A DNA stretch of 64,000 nucleotides from Roseiarcus sp963813195. Lineage in GTDB: Bacteria > Pseudomonadota > Alphaproteobacteria > Rhizobiales > Beijerinckiaceae. Position 1 is the first letter of the stretch, and each line of letters begins with the position of its first letter. The stretch spans positions 87,119 to 151,118 of the forward strand of contig CAWEYC010000043.1 in the NCBI GenBank assembly GCA_963813195.1, given 5' to 3'. The notes below the pieces were generated by a model that was not told the origin of the DNA, did no database searches, and was given only the letters and a program-made list of their open reading frames with translations. The translations under genes and the position numbers were made by a program. This document shows positions 1 through 9,917 of the stretch, in pieces.

Positions 1-204
1 TTGCAACCGGGCCGACGCCGAAGCGGCGCTTTTCTTGATCAATTCGATTGCGACCTCGCGCATCGCCGGGTCCTTCTCGTCTTCGAGCACTTCCAGACCG
101 TTGACGATCGCGCCGACCGGGCTGATCACGTCGTGGCAGACGCGCGAGCAAAGCAGGGCGGCGAGGTCCATCGGTGCGAGGGCGACAATTGTCATGAGGC
201 TCAT
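1..204 (-). CDS. chpT: Histidine phosphotransferase ChpT, N-terminal part (cut by window edge)
   Basis: The reverse strand from 204 encodes the first 68 residues of a ChpT-type phosphotransferase; the rest lies outside the window. The phosphoryl-accepting histidine is visible in RVCHDVISPVGAI, followed by NGLEVL, the typical first dimerisation helix. In alphaproteobacteria ChpT relays phosphate from the hybrid kinase CckA to CtrA and CpdR in cell-cycle control. A second in-frame ATG at 195 is an equally possible start. It is divergent from cysQ. The family call is firm; the C-terminal domain cannot be judged. Confidence 0.85.
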   Translation of the reverse strand, partial: MSLMTIVALAPMDLAALLCSRVCHDVISPVGAIVNGLEVLEDEKDPAMREVAIELIKKSAASASARLQ

Positions 205-325
205 CCTGTGGTCTTAGCCGCCGTCGGCGCGGCGAATCATGCGAGAGGGCGGGTGCGATGGTATCGGATTCGCCTGCGCCTCGCGACTGCGCGATAAAAC
301 GTTTCTGTTGGGAGTGGGGCTGCCG

Positions 326-1177
326 ATGACCTCAGGCGAGATGGCGCGACCGTTCGACCTCGGACGCGAGTCGCGGGATTCCATCGCCCGCTTTTTTGCG
401 GAAACCGCGCTCGCGGCCGGTCCGGCCGTTATGGACGAGTACCGGCGCTGCGCCGACGCCCGGGCTAAAAGTGACGGCAGCCCGGTGACCGCCGCCGACG
501 AACGCGCCGAGGCGATCATTCGCGAGCGCTTGCAGCGGCTCGCGACGCCCATCCCGGTCGTGGCCGAGGAGGCGACGGCGGCAGGCCAGGCGATCGAAGT
601 CGCCGAACGGTTCGTCCTGGTCGATCCGCTCGATGGAACCCGCGAATTCGTCGCTCGCAACGGTGAATTCACGATCAATATCGCGCTCGTCGACGGCGGC
701 ATTCCCGTCGCCGGAGCGGTTTATGCTCCGGCGATCGAACGCTTGTGGTTTGGCGGCGAAAGCGCCTTCGCTTGCGCGGCGCCGCCCGGCGCGGGTCTGC
801 CGAACGCCGCGTCATGGCGGACTTTGCGTGCGCGCACCGCCCCTGAAGGGCTCGTCGCCTTGGCCAGCCGGTCGCACGGAGATCCGGCGACCGAGGCGTT
901 CCTCCAGCGGTTGCCCGTCGGCGAGCGCCGCTCAGCGGGATCGTCGCTGAAGTTCTGCGTCATCGCGGAAGGAGAGGGCGACGTCTATCCGAGGTTCGCG
1001 CCGACGATGGAGTGGGACACCGCGGCCGGCGACGCCGTGCTGCGCGCGGCCGGCGGCGTCGTGCTCGCGGTCGAGGGCGGCCCTCTCGCCTATGGCAAAT
1101 TCTCCGCCGGGCTGCGCAACGGGGGATTTGTGGCTTGGGGCGATCCGCGTCTGGCGGCGCGCTTCGCGGATCGTTAA
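326..1177 (+). CDS. cysQ: 3'(2'),5'-bisphosphate nucleotidase CysQ (inositol monophosphatase family)
   Basis: A 283-residue protein of the Mg-dependent inositol-phosphatase superfamily. Metal-binding motifs are present: VAEEA near residue 80, LVDPLDGTREF at about 98-108 and EWDTAAGDAV in the C-terminal third. The DGTREF form and total length fit CysQ, which removes the 3'-phosphate from PAP/PAPS during sulfate assimilation, better than SuhB or HisN. The start at 326 has a GGGAG sequence about 12 nt upstream; ATG 341 is an alternative. It stands alone, divergent from chpT. Confidence 0.85.
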   Translation: MTSGEMARPFDLGRESRDSIARFFAETALAAGPAVMDEYRRCADARAKSDGSPVTAADERAEAIIRERLQRLATPIPVVAEEATAAGQAIEVAERFVLVDPLDGTREFVARNGEFTINIALVDGGIPVAGAVYAPAIERLWFGGESAFACAAPPGAGLPNAASWRTLRARTAPEGLVALASRSHGDPATEAFLQRLPVGERRSAGSSLKFCVIAEGEGDVYPRFAPTMEWDTAAGDAVLRAAGGVVLAVEGGPLAYGKFSAGLRNGGFVAWGDPRLAARFADR

Positions 1178-1312
1178 TATAACGTCAATCCGCGCCGACG
1201 ATAATTGTGGAAAACGGCGACCGATCGGCCGATTCGCCACATAGGCGGCGGGATCGTCCGGGAGGCTCGCTTTTTGCAAGCGTGGTCGACGCGGCATGAT
1301 TGGAGAATTGCG

Positions 1313-1885
1313 ATGTCGAGTTTGACGCGCCGGGGTTTACTAGGCGGCGCCGTCGCGGCGAGCGCCCTCGCGCTGTCCCGCCCCGCCTTGGCCGATGCGC
1401 CCGCCAGTTTTTCGCCCGATGAAATCATCGACAGCGGCCATCGCTTTTTCGGCGCCATCTCGCGCGGGCTCGCCGAGGTCGTGCAGGAGGCGGGCCGGCG
1501 CTGGGGCCTGCCCAACGGCTATATTCTCGGCCAGGAAGCGTCAGCCGCCTTCGTCGGGGGCCTGCGCTACGGCGAGGGCAAGATGTACACGCGCAACGCC
1601 GGCGACGAGAAGATCTTCTGGCAGGGTCCGTCGGTCGGCTTCGACGCCGGCGCCGACGGCGACCGGACGATGATGCTGGTCTATAACCTTCCTGCGGTGA
1701 GGGCCATTTTTCGCCGCTTTGGCGGCATCGACGGCTCTGCCTATTTTGTCGGCGGCTTCGGCTTTACCGCGCTCGGCGCCAACAACGTCGTCGTCGTGCC
1801 GATCCGCTCTGGCCTCGGCGCCCGCCTGGGGGTCAATGTCAGCTACCTCAAATTCACCCCTCGGGCGACCTGGAACCCGTTCTGA
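1313..1885 (+). CDS. DUF1134 envelope protein, EipA-like, with Tat-like signal
   Basis: A 190-residue secreted protein. The N-terminus carries TRRGLLGG followed by a hydrophobic stretch and an ALA-type cleavage site, so export by Tat or Sec is predicted. The remainder matches the DUF1134 family, whose Brucella member EipA is a periplasmic protein needed for envelope integrity. Conserved glycine-rich stretches such as YFVGGFGFTALG near the C-terminus are present. The start is set by a GGAGA ribosome site at 1302-1306. Alphaproteobacterial family; the biochemical role is unknown. Confidence 0.8.
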   Translation: MSSLTRRGLLGGAVAASALALSRPALADAPASFSPDEIIDSGHRFFGAISRGLAEVVQEAGRRWGLPNGYILGQEASAAFVGGLRYGEGKMYTRNAGDEKIFWQGPSVGFDAGADGDRTMMLVYNLPAVRAIFRRFGGIDGSAYFVGGFGFTALGANNVVVVPIRSGLGARLGVNVSYLKFTPRATWNPF

Positions 1886-2012
1886 CCGAGGTGTTTGTCG
1901 CAACCGGGGCGGCGAGACGGCCCGATTCGTCTCGCCCGCGCGAGAAGTCTTTGCTTGATTGACAGCGCCATGCGATGATGGCTGCCGTTTTCGGCCTCGG
2001 ATTGAGACGAAA

Positions 2013-3077
2013 TTGATCGAGCAGGCGATTTTCTCTTGCATCGGGTTTCTAGTCGCCGCGCTTCTAGCGCTGGCGGCGGCGCCCGCGATCGCGCGCCGCG
2101 CACGCCGGCTCGCGGAGGCGCGCGCGCGCCTGCAAGCGCCGTTGACCGAGGCGCAGGCGATCGCCGAACGTGATGCGTTGCGCGCCCAGCACGCGGTCGA
2201 CCAGTTCCGGCTGGAGCAGCGCCTGACCGCGGTGGCGACGGTCGCGGCGCAGCGGCAGATCGAGATCGGCCGACAGGGGAGCCGAATTGTCGCACTCGAG
2301 GAGGCCTCCGCCGAGCTCACGGCGCAAAGGGCCGCGCTCGCTGCCTTGGAACGCGAGGCGCGCGAGCTGCGCGGCGAGCTCGGCGCGGCTCAGATCGCAC
2401 TCCGCGATCTCGCCTTTCAGCGCGACGCATCGGCCGCGGCCCTCGCCGTAGCGGAGGCGCGGCGTCACCACTTCGAAGCGCTCGCCGACCAGAATCGCAC
2501 GATGATCGCGACATTCGAGACGCGGACCTCCGCTCTCGAGGTTCGCTTGGCGGATAGCGAGCGCGTGGCCTCCGCCGCCGTCAAACCGGGGGAAGCCGAG
2601 CGAGCGCGTCTCTCCGCGGCGCTCGAGGAGACGCTGCTCGAAAACGGGCGGCAGTTCGCACGCATCGCCGAGCGTGACGCCGCGCTTCGCGAAAGCGAGG
2701 CGGCCAAGCGCGATCTCGCCGATCAATTGAGCCTGCTCGTGGCAGCGCACAAGATCGCCGATGAGGCGTTGAACGCCGAGCGGGCCTTGCGAGCCGAATT
2801 GCAGCGCGAGGTCGAGCAACTCCGAGTGCGGATCGCCGGCGCTCTGCCCGGCCGCCGTGCGGCTGGCGACCAGGCGCTCCGCAACGCCATCGCCAGACTC
2901 GGGCGCGACGTGGCGCGCCTGAACGGCAAGGCGCAGACCGCCAATACGGAACCGTCCAATCTCTTCAACTTCGACCGGCGCGAGGGGCCTACGCATCCCG
3001 CCGGAGCGAGCGAGGCGCTTCACACGGCGCCGGCCGGCAAGATCCGTCAAGGTCAGCCTATGGCGCCGGAGCGATAG
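2013..3077 (+). CDS. Membrane-anchored coiled-coil protein, conserved in Rhizobiales
   Basis: About 354 residues from a TTG start at 2013. One N-terminal membrane helix (CIGFLVAALLALAAAPAIA) is followed by about 250 residues of heptad-rich, charged sequence that should form long coiled coils, then a short, probably disordered tail. The opening and the conserved ALRNAIARLGRDVARLN segment near residue 305 resemble a hypothetical family common in Rhizobiales. Reading could begin at TTG 1959, but the hydrophobic helix would then not be at the terminus. Function unknown; a structural or envelope scaffold is only inference. Confidence 0.65.
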   Translation: MIEQAIFSCIGFLVAALLALAAAPAIARRARRLAEARARLQAPLTEAQAIAERDALRAQHAVDQFRLEQRLTAVATVAAQRQIEIGRQGSRIVALEEASAELTAQRAALAALEREARELRGELGAAQIALRDLAFQRDASAAALAVAEARRHHFEALADQNRTMIATFETRTSALEVRLADSERVASAAVKPGEAERARLSAALEETLLENGRQFARIAERDAALRESEAAKRDLADQLSLLVAAHKIADEALNAERALRAELQREVEQLRVRIAGALPGRRAAGDQALRNAIARLGRDVARLNGKAQTANTEPSNLFNFDRREGPTHPAGASEALHTAPAGKIRQGQPMAPER

Positions 3078-3215
3078 AGCGCTCGGCGCCGTCGCCAATC
3101 TCCACAGATTATTTCGACAAAGCAGGACTTATGTCGCAAATATATTGTCCATTTTTCCGAAATCCTGCTTAGTTAGGCTCGCTGCGGGGCGGTTGCGCCG
3201 CTTTGGGGGAGAACA

Positions 3216-3791
3216 ATGGCCGAGCCTCTCGAAGACGCCGTCGAATCCGAAGACAAAAAGGTGGCTCTGATCATCGCCATTCTCGCGCTGTTCCTGGCGC
3301 TGGCGGAGGCCGGCGCGAAAAACGCGGAACATCGATCGACCGAACAGAACATCGAATCGTCCGATCTCTACAATTTCTACCAGGCCAAGAAAGTCCGCTC
3401 GACGATCGCCGAAACGGCCGCGCAGACGCTGGAGGCTGAACGCGCCGCCGTGACCGATCCCAAAGCGCAAGAGGCGCTGGACAAGCAGATCGGCGAATGG
3501 AACGGCGTCGTCGCCAAATTCGAAAAGGATCCGAAGAGGCCCGAGGACAGCCTCGATGCGATCCAGGAGCGCGCCAAGGTGGCGGCCGAGGGACGCGAAC
3601 GGTCCAACCTCAAGCTCGAGCATTTCGAATACGCCAGCGGGGCGCTGCAGATCGCCATCGTCCTCGCCTCCGCCGCGATCATCACCGGCATGACCATTCT
3701 GGCTTGGATCGCGGTGGGCCTCGGGGTGGTCGGAGCCGTTTTGATGGCGTTCGGCTATTTCGCTCCGACAGTGCTCAGCTTCCTCGGCTGA
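3216..3791 (+). CDS. DUF4337 family membrane protein
   Basis: A 191-residue protein with one hydrophobic segment near residues 18-35 and two close together at about 145-185, joined by a charged helical domain containing SSDLYNFYQAKK. This layout is typical of DUF4337 proteins, which have no assigned function. A strong GGGGGAG ribosome site sits 6-12 nt before the ATG. It converges with the DUF2336 gene on the other strand. Confidence 0.75.
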   Translation: MAEPLEDAVESEDKKVALIIAILALFLALAEAGAKNAEHRSTEQNIESSDLYNFYQAKKVRSTIAETAAQTLEAERAAVTDPKAQEALDKQIGEWNGVVAKFEKDPKRPEDSLDAIQERAKVAAEGRERSNLKLEHFEYASGALQIAIVLASAAIITGMTILAWIAVGLGVVGAVLMAFGYFAPTVLSFLG

Positions 3792-3803
3792 GCGGGGCGG
3801 GGC

Positions 3804-5054
3804 TCAAACGCTGTCGTCGCGCAGGCGCCGTCCTGAAGCGAAAGCGAAGGCGCGCCGCCGGCGCAACGCGGCGGGGGTCAGTTCGGTCTCCTTGATCCAG
3901 TTCCGGGGCGCCGCTCGCGCGGAATCCTCGCCGGTTGCGGGCGAAAGCGGACGGCTCGGCGTCGACGACGCGTCCGGATCGAGAACCGGACGGCGCCGGG
4001 GTCGAGGCCGGGCGGAATCGCCGATCATCGCCTCGACCACCAATCCCGCCGCCGCCGGGGTCAGCGCCTCTCGCAGACGAGCCAGCGCGCCGACGCGGCG
4101 ATAATCGGCGCCGTCCTGGAGGTCGCGCGAAGTCAGGATGCGCACGGTGACGTCGTTGGGCGCGTCGAGCGATGCGAGCGCGACCGCGAGAGGTTCGCCG
4201 GACGGGTCGCAGGCGATCTTCTTCGCCAGATCGAGGGAGCACGCCAGCGCCTCGGCGAGCGCGGTCGCGAAACGCTCGGGCTCCGCGTCGAGGGCGAAGC
4301 GCTCGAGGAGCCTGATCGCCTCGTACGTCTCGGTTCGCCAAACCGAGGCTCTTGGCCCACCTAGAGTGGCGCGTTGAGCCGCGATCACGATTTCGGCGCG
4401 GCGGCTCGAAGCGGCTTCCAGGAACAGCGGCGCCTGCTCGAGGCCCGCAGGCCCACGCTCGAGCAGGGCGTTCGCCAGCCGGCGGTCCAGCGCCCCCTCG
4501 ATGCGCTGTTTGGCGCGACGGGCGAGGACGGCGAAATGCCGCGAATCGATCGGCGCGTGACGATTGCGGGCGAGCGCGAGCAGGACCTCGATTTCGTCGT
4601 GATCGGCGAGGATGCCGACGAGATCGGCGTCGAGATCGTCGCGCCGAGCCACGGCTCGGGCGCGCGCATTGTCGCCGACCGCGGCGGCGAGGAGCCGTTC
4701 GCGCGGCAACACGGCCGAGCATTGCAGAACATGGAGCGCCGCCTCGCCGCCGAGGGTTTCGATGGCGGCGAGGACTTCGGCGGCCTCGGCGCAGAACGCC
4801 AGTTTGCGCGCGACCGCGCAACGCGTCGCCTCGTCGGCGTCTTTCAGGCCCTCGGACAACGCGGCCGTGAATTCGGACGCGTGCGCGGACGATGGGAACG
4901 GACGGGTCAGGAGGTAATCGGTCGCAACCCGCAGCCAGAGCAGCCGGTCGGCGGCCCGTGGGCTGCGCGCCAGCGTGGCGAGGAAGGGCAGACCGGCCGG
5001 TGATTGATCCGAAGCCAAGAAACGCGCTCCATTTTTACAAGGACGAAACAACAT
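3804..5054 (-). CDS. DUF2336 domain protein
   Basis: A 416-residue alpha-helical protein of the alphaproteobacterial DUF2336 family, built from HEAT-like helical repeats such as DDLDADLVGILADHDE and followed by a proline/arginine-rich C-terminus. No catalytic motif or membrane segment is visible. The family often lies near cell-cycle or motility regulators, but its role is unresolved. The start at 5054 is the only ATG before the conserved FLATLARSPRAADR region; a shorter start cannot be excluded. Confidence 0.7.
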   Translation of the reverse strand: MLFRPCKNGARFLASDQSPAGLPFLATLARSPRAADRLLWLRVATDYLLTRPFPSSAHASEFTAALSEGLKDADEATRCAVARKLAFCAEAAEVLAAIETLGGEAALHVLQCSAVLPRERLLAAAVGDNARARAVARRDDLDADLVGILADHDEIEVLLALARNRHAPIDSRHFAVLARRAKQRIEGALDRRLANALLERGPAGLEQAPLFLEAASSRRAEIVIAAQRATLGGPRASVWRTETYEAIRLLERFALDAEPERFATALAEALACSLDLAKKIACDPSGEPLAVALASLDAPNDVTVRILTSRDLQDGADYRRVGALARLREALTPAAAGLVVEAMIGDSARPRPRRRPVLDPDASSTPSRPLSPATGEDSARAAPRNWIKETELTPAALRRRRAFAFASGRRLRDDSV

Positions 5055-5156
5055 CAGATTACGCCGTTCTCGTTGACTTAGTATTAACCTTCCCCCCGCG
5101 TAATGAAGCCGTGGCGCGACACGCGAAATGGCGCGGCGCGCCCTCGGGGTTTGGCT

Positions 5157-5369
5157 ATGGGCGAGCTAGTCCTTTTTCGGCCCGTGGGGGGCCAGCGGCA
5201 AAAGAACCTTGCGACGCGCGACCAAGAGGCGCGCATCCTCTTCTTCACCGGCGTGCGTTATCAGCGCGCCAGCGATTCCGTCATGGTGGCGGGCGACGGC
5301 GATTCCAGTGCGCCCCCTTCGGGCGGAATGGGCGGCGCCGGTCGCGGGCGAGGCAAGCGGCGCGGGTAG
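5157..5369 (+). CDS. Small conserved hypothetical protein
   Basis: A 70-residue protein starting MGELVLFRPV and containing ARILFFTGVRYQR, a short motif seen in small hypothetical proteins of Rhizobiales. It ends in a Gly/Arg-rich basic tail. ATG 5103 is in frame and would add 18 residues without obvious conservation, so 5157 is preferred. No function can be assigned. Confidence 0.5.
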   Translation: MGELVLFRPVGGQRQKNLATRDQEARILFFTGVRYQRASDSVMVAGDGDSSAPPSGGMGGAGRGRGKRRG

Positions 5370-5539
5370 TCATTAAGATCCTCCAGTCGGAGATCGCGCG
5401 GGCCGCCGCGGCGCGAGTTGGCGGGGAGAGCCGCGCCATGCCAGGCTGTCGCTTCGGCCGGCGCAGCGCTGGAGGACGTGAGCCGAGCATCCCATTCGTC
5501 CAGGGCTCAAGTTTCTGCTTGCCATCCTCGGCGCTGTCC

Positions 5540-5595
5540 TATAGCAGCGACGGTGGGACACCTCTCCCCAACGAGAGGCGCACATCTGAAAGGAT
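5540..5595 (+). promoter_or_regulatory. Candidate serC leader RNA motif
   Basis: Just upstream of serC a perfect 6-bp stem with a 6-nt loop (arms CCTCTC 5561-5566 and GAGAGG 5573-5578, loop CCCAAC) is preceded by GGTGGGACA and followed by the serC ribosome site. This arrangement resembles the serC RNA motif described before serC-serA operons in alphaproteobacteria. The identification is from memory of the motif's shape; no covariance search was run. Confidence 0.45.
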
Positions 5596-5600
5596 GGCAC

Positions 5601-6773
<1,173 letters not shown>

Positions 6774-6782
6774 GCACCGCTT

Positions 6783-6920
6783 GTCCCTTCTCCCGCGCGC
6801 GGGAGAAGGTGTCGGCGCAGCCGACGGATGAGGGCGGCGCCGTGCAAGGCGCCGGTCGCGCTCTGAACCGACCCTCATCCGGCGTTTCGCGCCACCTTCT
6901 CCCGCAAGCAGGAGAAGGGT
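6783..6920 (+). repeat. Dispersed palindromic repeat element between serC and serA
   Basis: Two palindromic cores face each other: a perfect 24-nt palindrome at 6786-6809 (arms CCTTCTCCCGCG and CGCGGGAGAAGG) and a related core near 6895-6917. They are joined by complementary GATGAGGG and CCCTCATC blocks, so the whole can fold into one large hairpin. A related element lies at 21318-21408. This is a REP/RPE-like intergenic repeat; whether it is transcribed as part of the serCA message is unknown. Confidence 0.75.
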
Positions 6921-6962
6921 CATCGCGCCTCCAACTTCCCCGTTCGCAGACAGGAATCTCCC

Positions 6963-8543
6963 ATGGCTCCCCGTGTTCTCATCTCCGACAAACTTTCCCC
7001 CGCCGCCGTCGCCATCTTCAAGGAGCGCGGCGTCGAGGTCGACGTGAAGCCCGGCCTCGACAAGGACGAACTCGCCAAGATCATCGGCGACTACGACGGG
7101 CTGGCGATTCGCTCAGCCACCAAAGTGACGGCCAAGCTGCTCGAGCAGGCCAAGAACCTCAAGGTCGTCGGGCGCGCGGGCATCGGCGTCGACAACGTCG
7201 ACATCCCCGCGGCGACTTCGCGCGGCGTCATCGTGATGAACACGCCGTTCGGCAATTCGATCACCACCGCCGAACACGCGATCGCGCTGATGTTCGCGCT
7301 GGCCCGACAGCTCCCCGCCGCCGACGCCTCGACCCAGGCGGGCAAGTGGGAGAAGAACCGCTTCATGGGCGTCGAACTGACCGGCAAGACGCTCGGCATC
7401 ATCGGCTGCGGCAACATCGGTTCGATCGTCGCCTCGCGCGGCCTCGGCCTGAAGATGATCGTGATCGCCTTCGATCCGTTCCTCAGCGTCGAGCGCGCCG
7501 CCGAGATCGGCGTCGAGAAGGTCGAACTCGACGAGCTGCTGAAGCGGGCCGACTTCATCACGCTGCACACGCCGATGACGGCGCAGACCAAGAATATTCT
7601 TTCCGCCGAGGCCCTCGCCAAGACCAAGAAGGGCGTGCGCATCATCAATTGCGCGCGCGGCGGCCTGGTCGACGAGGCGGCGTTGCGCGCCTTGCTCGAC
7701 AGCGGCCACGTCGCCGGCGCCGCCTTCGATGTCTTCGTCGAGGAGCCGGCGACGGCCAATCCGCTGTTCGGCCATCCCAATGTCGTGGCGACGCCGCATC
7801 TCGGCGCCTCGACCAACGAGGCGCAGGAGAACGTCGCGCTGCAGGTGGCCGAGCAGATGTCGGACTATCTCGTGCGCGGCGCGATCACCAACGCGATCAA
7901 TTTCCCCTCGATCACCGCCGAGGAGGCGCCGCGCCTGAAACCCTTCGTCGCGCTGGCCGAAGGGCTCGGCTCGTTCGCCGGTCAGCTCACCGACGATCCG
8001 ATCGCCAAGGTGACGATCACCTACGAGGGCGTCGTCGCCGGACTCAAGATCAAGGCGCTGACCTCCGCGGCGATCGCGGGCCTGCTTCGGCCCTCGCTCG
8101 TCGACGTCAACGTCGTCTCCGCGCCATCCGTCGCCGCTCACCGCGGCATCGTGATCGAAGAAGTGACGCGGGCGGCGCTGGGCGATTACGAGAGCTTCAT
8201 CACGCTTTCGGTGACGACCGCCAAACAGGAGCGCTCGGTCGGCGGCACCGTCTTCCACGACGGAAAGCCGCGCATCCTGTCGATCAAGGGCATCAAGGTC
8301 GACGCCGAATTCACCCCGTCGATGATCTACGTCACCAACGAGGACAAGCCGGGCTTCATCGGTCGCTTCGCCAGCCTGCTCGGCGAAGCCGGCGTCAATA
8401 TCGCGACCTTCGCGCTCGGGCGCGACCGGGAGGGCGGCTCGGCGATCGCGCTGGTCTCGATCGATGGTCCGACGCCCGACGCTGCGCTCGCCAAGGTCGG
8501 CCAGATTCCGGGCGTGAAGCAGGCCAAAGCGCTGAAGTTCTGA
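6963..8543 (+). CDS. serA: D-3-phosphoglycerate dehydrogenase SerA (long form with ASB and ACT domains)
   Basis: A 526-residue NAD-dependent dehydrogenase that starts serine synthesis from 3-phosphoglycerate. The NAD-binding GIIGCGNIGS lies at about 145-154, the catalytic region contains NCARGGLVDE, and the C-terminus carries the intervening ASB domain and a final ACT domain (FTPSMIYVTNEDKPGFIG onwards), the usual place for serine feedback sensing. Length is normal for this class. It follows serC on the same strand. Confidence 0.96.
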   Translation: MAPRVLISDKLSPAAVAIFKERGVEVDVKPGLDKDELAKIIGDYDGLAIRSATKVTAKLLEQAKNLKVVGRAGIGVDNVDIPAATSRGVIVMNTPFGNSITTAEHAIALMFALARQLPAADASTQAGKWEKNRFMGVELTGKTLGIIGCGNIGSIVASRGLGLKMIVIAFDPFLSVERAAEIGVEKVELDELLKRADFITLHTPMTAQTKNILSAEALAKTKKGVRIINCARGGLVDEAALRALLDSGHVAGAAFDVFVEEPATANPLFGHPNVVATPHLGASTNEAQENVALQVAEQMSDYLVRGAITNAINFPSITAEEAPRLKPFVALAEGLGSFAGQLTDDPIAKVTITYEGVVAGLKIKALTSAAIAGLLRPSLVDVNVVSAPSVAAHRGIVIEEVTRAALGDYESFITLSVTTAKQERSVGGTVFHDGKPRILSIKGIKVDAEFTPSMIYVTNEDKPGFIGRFASLLGEAGVNIATFALGRDREGGSAIALVSIDGPTPDAALAKVGQIPGVKQAKALKF

Positions 8544-8548
8544 AACCG

Positions 8549-8580
8549 CGCGCGGCCCTCGGCTTATAGGGGGCCGCGCG
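8549..8580. terminator. Strong hairpin between convergent serA and araC-type gene
   Basis: Perfect 10-bp arms, CGCGCGGCCC at 8549-8558 and GGGCCGCGCG at 8571-8580, enclose a 12-nt loop. It lies directly after serA and over the last codons of the opposing regulator gene, so it could end transcription from both sides. There is no U-tract, so intrinsic termination is unproven. Confidence 0.45.
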
Positions 8581-9436
8581 TTCGGTAGGCCGACGGGCTC
8601 AGACCGAAGACGTCGCGAAAGCGGCGGTTGAAGGTCGAGAGGTCGCCGAAGCCGGCTGCGAACGCGATCGCGGTGATGGTCTCGGGCGATCTCAGCAGGC
8701 GCACCGCCGCCCGCCGCATCCTGACGTTCAGCAGGAACTGATACGGCGTCATGCCGATGGCTCGCCGAAAGACGCGCAGGAAATGATATTTGCTCAATCG
8801 CGCGATCCCGGCGAGCGTCGCCAGGTCGAGCGGTTCGTCCGCCCGCTCTTCGATATGGCGCAGCGCGTCGGCGATGCGTCGCGCCTCCCGCGCCGACACG
8901 CGCGCGTGCGGAGCCGCGTGACCCGACAAGGCGCCGATCACCGTCTCGGCCAGACGAAGCGCGGTCTCTTCGATGCGCAGCGGCGCCGCCCCGGCGATCG
9001 CCTCGGCTCCGACCAGGATGGGCGTCAACGCGCGGCCGGCCGGGGCGGCCATCGCGGAGAAGTGGTAACGGCTCGACCCGGCTGAAGCGGCGGCGATCTC
9101 AGCAAACGCATCCGGCGCAAAGTTGAACGCGATGCAGCGATCGCCGACGCTGTGATCGTGCCCACAGGCAAAGCAGCGGCCATGATTTCCCAATAGCAGC
9201 GCGCCGGGATACAGCAGCGCCTCGCCGCGGTCGGCTTTGTAGGTGAACGATCCCTCGACGACGGCGGCGATCGTATAGCCCTCGTGGCGCTCTTCGAACG
9301 GCCGGTCGACCGGTCCGGCGCCGCAGATGAATTCGCTGACGCTCCAGCCTTGGCCGCCGGCAATGCGTCGCGCGAGCGGCGCGCCGTTTTCCCCTTCGGC
9401 GGCGCGAACGCGAATGCCTCCATTCTCTCTTCGCAT
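8564..9436 (-). CDS. AraC-family transcription regulator
   Basis: A 290-residue protein with an N-terminal cupin-like sensing half and a C-terminal AraC double helix-turn-helix (about residues 190-288), including LSKYHFLRVFRRAIGMTPYQ and FGDLSTFNRRFRDVFGLSPS. Cysteines and histidines in GRCFACGHDHS could bind a ligand or metal. The start at 9436 (MRRENGG) is preferred over upstream in-frame codons because conservation begins there. It is divergent from the three-gene ABM/VOC/SRPBCC set, which it may control. Confidence 0.8.
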   Translation of the reverse strand: MRRENGGIRVRAAEGENGAPLARRIAGGQGWSVSEFICGAGPVDRPFEERHEGYTIAAVVEGSFTYKADRGEALLYPGALLLGNHGRCFACGHDHSVGDRCIAFNFAPDAFAEIAAASAGSSRYHFSAMAAPAGRALTPILVGAEAIAGAAPLRIEETALRLAETVIGALSGHAAPHARVSAREARRIADALRHIEERADEPLDLATLAGIARLSKYHFLRVFRRAIGMTPYQFLLNVRMRRAAVRLLRSPETITAIAFAAGFGDLSTFNRRFRDVFGLSPSAYRTRGPL

Positions 9437-9551
9437 AGGCGAAAGAATAGCAATTTTCCCCAAGCGACGAAAGCAGCCGGCGCCGCATTCTGCGAGCGCT
9501 GGCCGCCTTCGTGTCGCCGGCGCCGCAGGTGGAGATTCGAGGAGACATGGG

Positions 9552-9869
9552 ATGATCGCCCGCATCTGGCATGGGTGGACCGCGCCCGAAAACGCCGAAG
9601 CCTACGAGTGTCTGCTGCGCAACGAGATTTTTCCCGGGATCCTCGCGCGTTGCATCGCTGGGTTTCGCTCGATCGAACTGCTTCGGCGCGGAACGGACAG
9701 CGAAGTGGAATTCATCACCGTGATGAAGTTCCATTCGCTCGGCGAGATCGCCGCGTTCGCCGGACCCGACGCCGACGCGGCGGTCGTGCCGCCGAAGGCG
9801 CGCGACATGTTGGCGCATTTCGATGCCTACTCTCAACACTACGAAATCACCGAAGCGCGGACACAATAG
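9552..9869 (+). CDS. Small ABM-like (dimeric alpha/beta barrel) protein
   Basis: A 105-residue protein opening MIARIWHGWT with a later EVEFITVMKF strand, the pattern of antibiotic-biosynthesis-monooxygenase-like dimeric barrels. These small proteins are often cofactor-free oxygenases or bind small aromatic or haem ligands. A GGAG site at 9541-9544 supports the start. It is the first gene of an apparent operon with the VOC and SRPBCC genes. Substrate unknown. Confidence 0.65.
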   Translation: MIARIWHGWTAPENAEAYECLLRNEIFPGILARCIAGFRSIELLRRGTDSEVEFITVMKFHSLGEIAAFAGPDADAAVVPPKARDMLAHFDAYSQHYEITEARTQ

Positions 9870-9917
9870 CGCGCCCCGCCAGGTGGACCGGCGGGCAAAG
9901 CACCAAGGAGAACCACG

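Noticed and set aside
6809..8569. A 586-codon frame overlapping serA
   Set aside because: The Arg-rich translation is serA read in a wrong frame.
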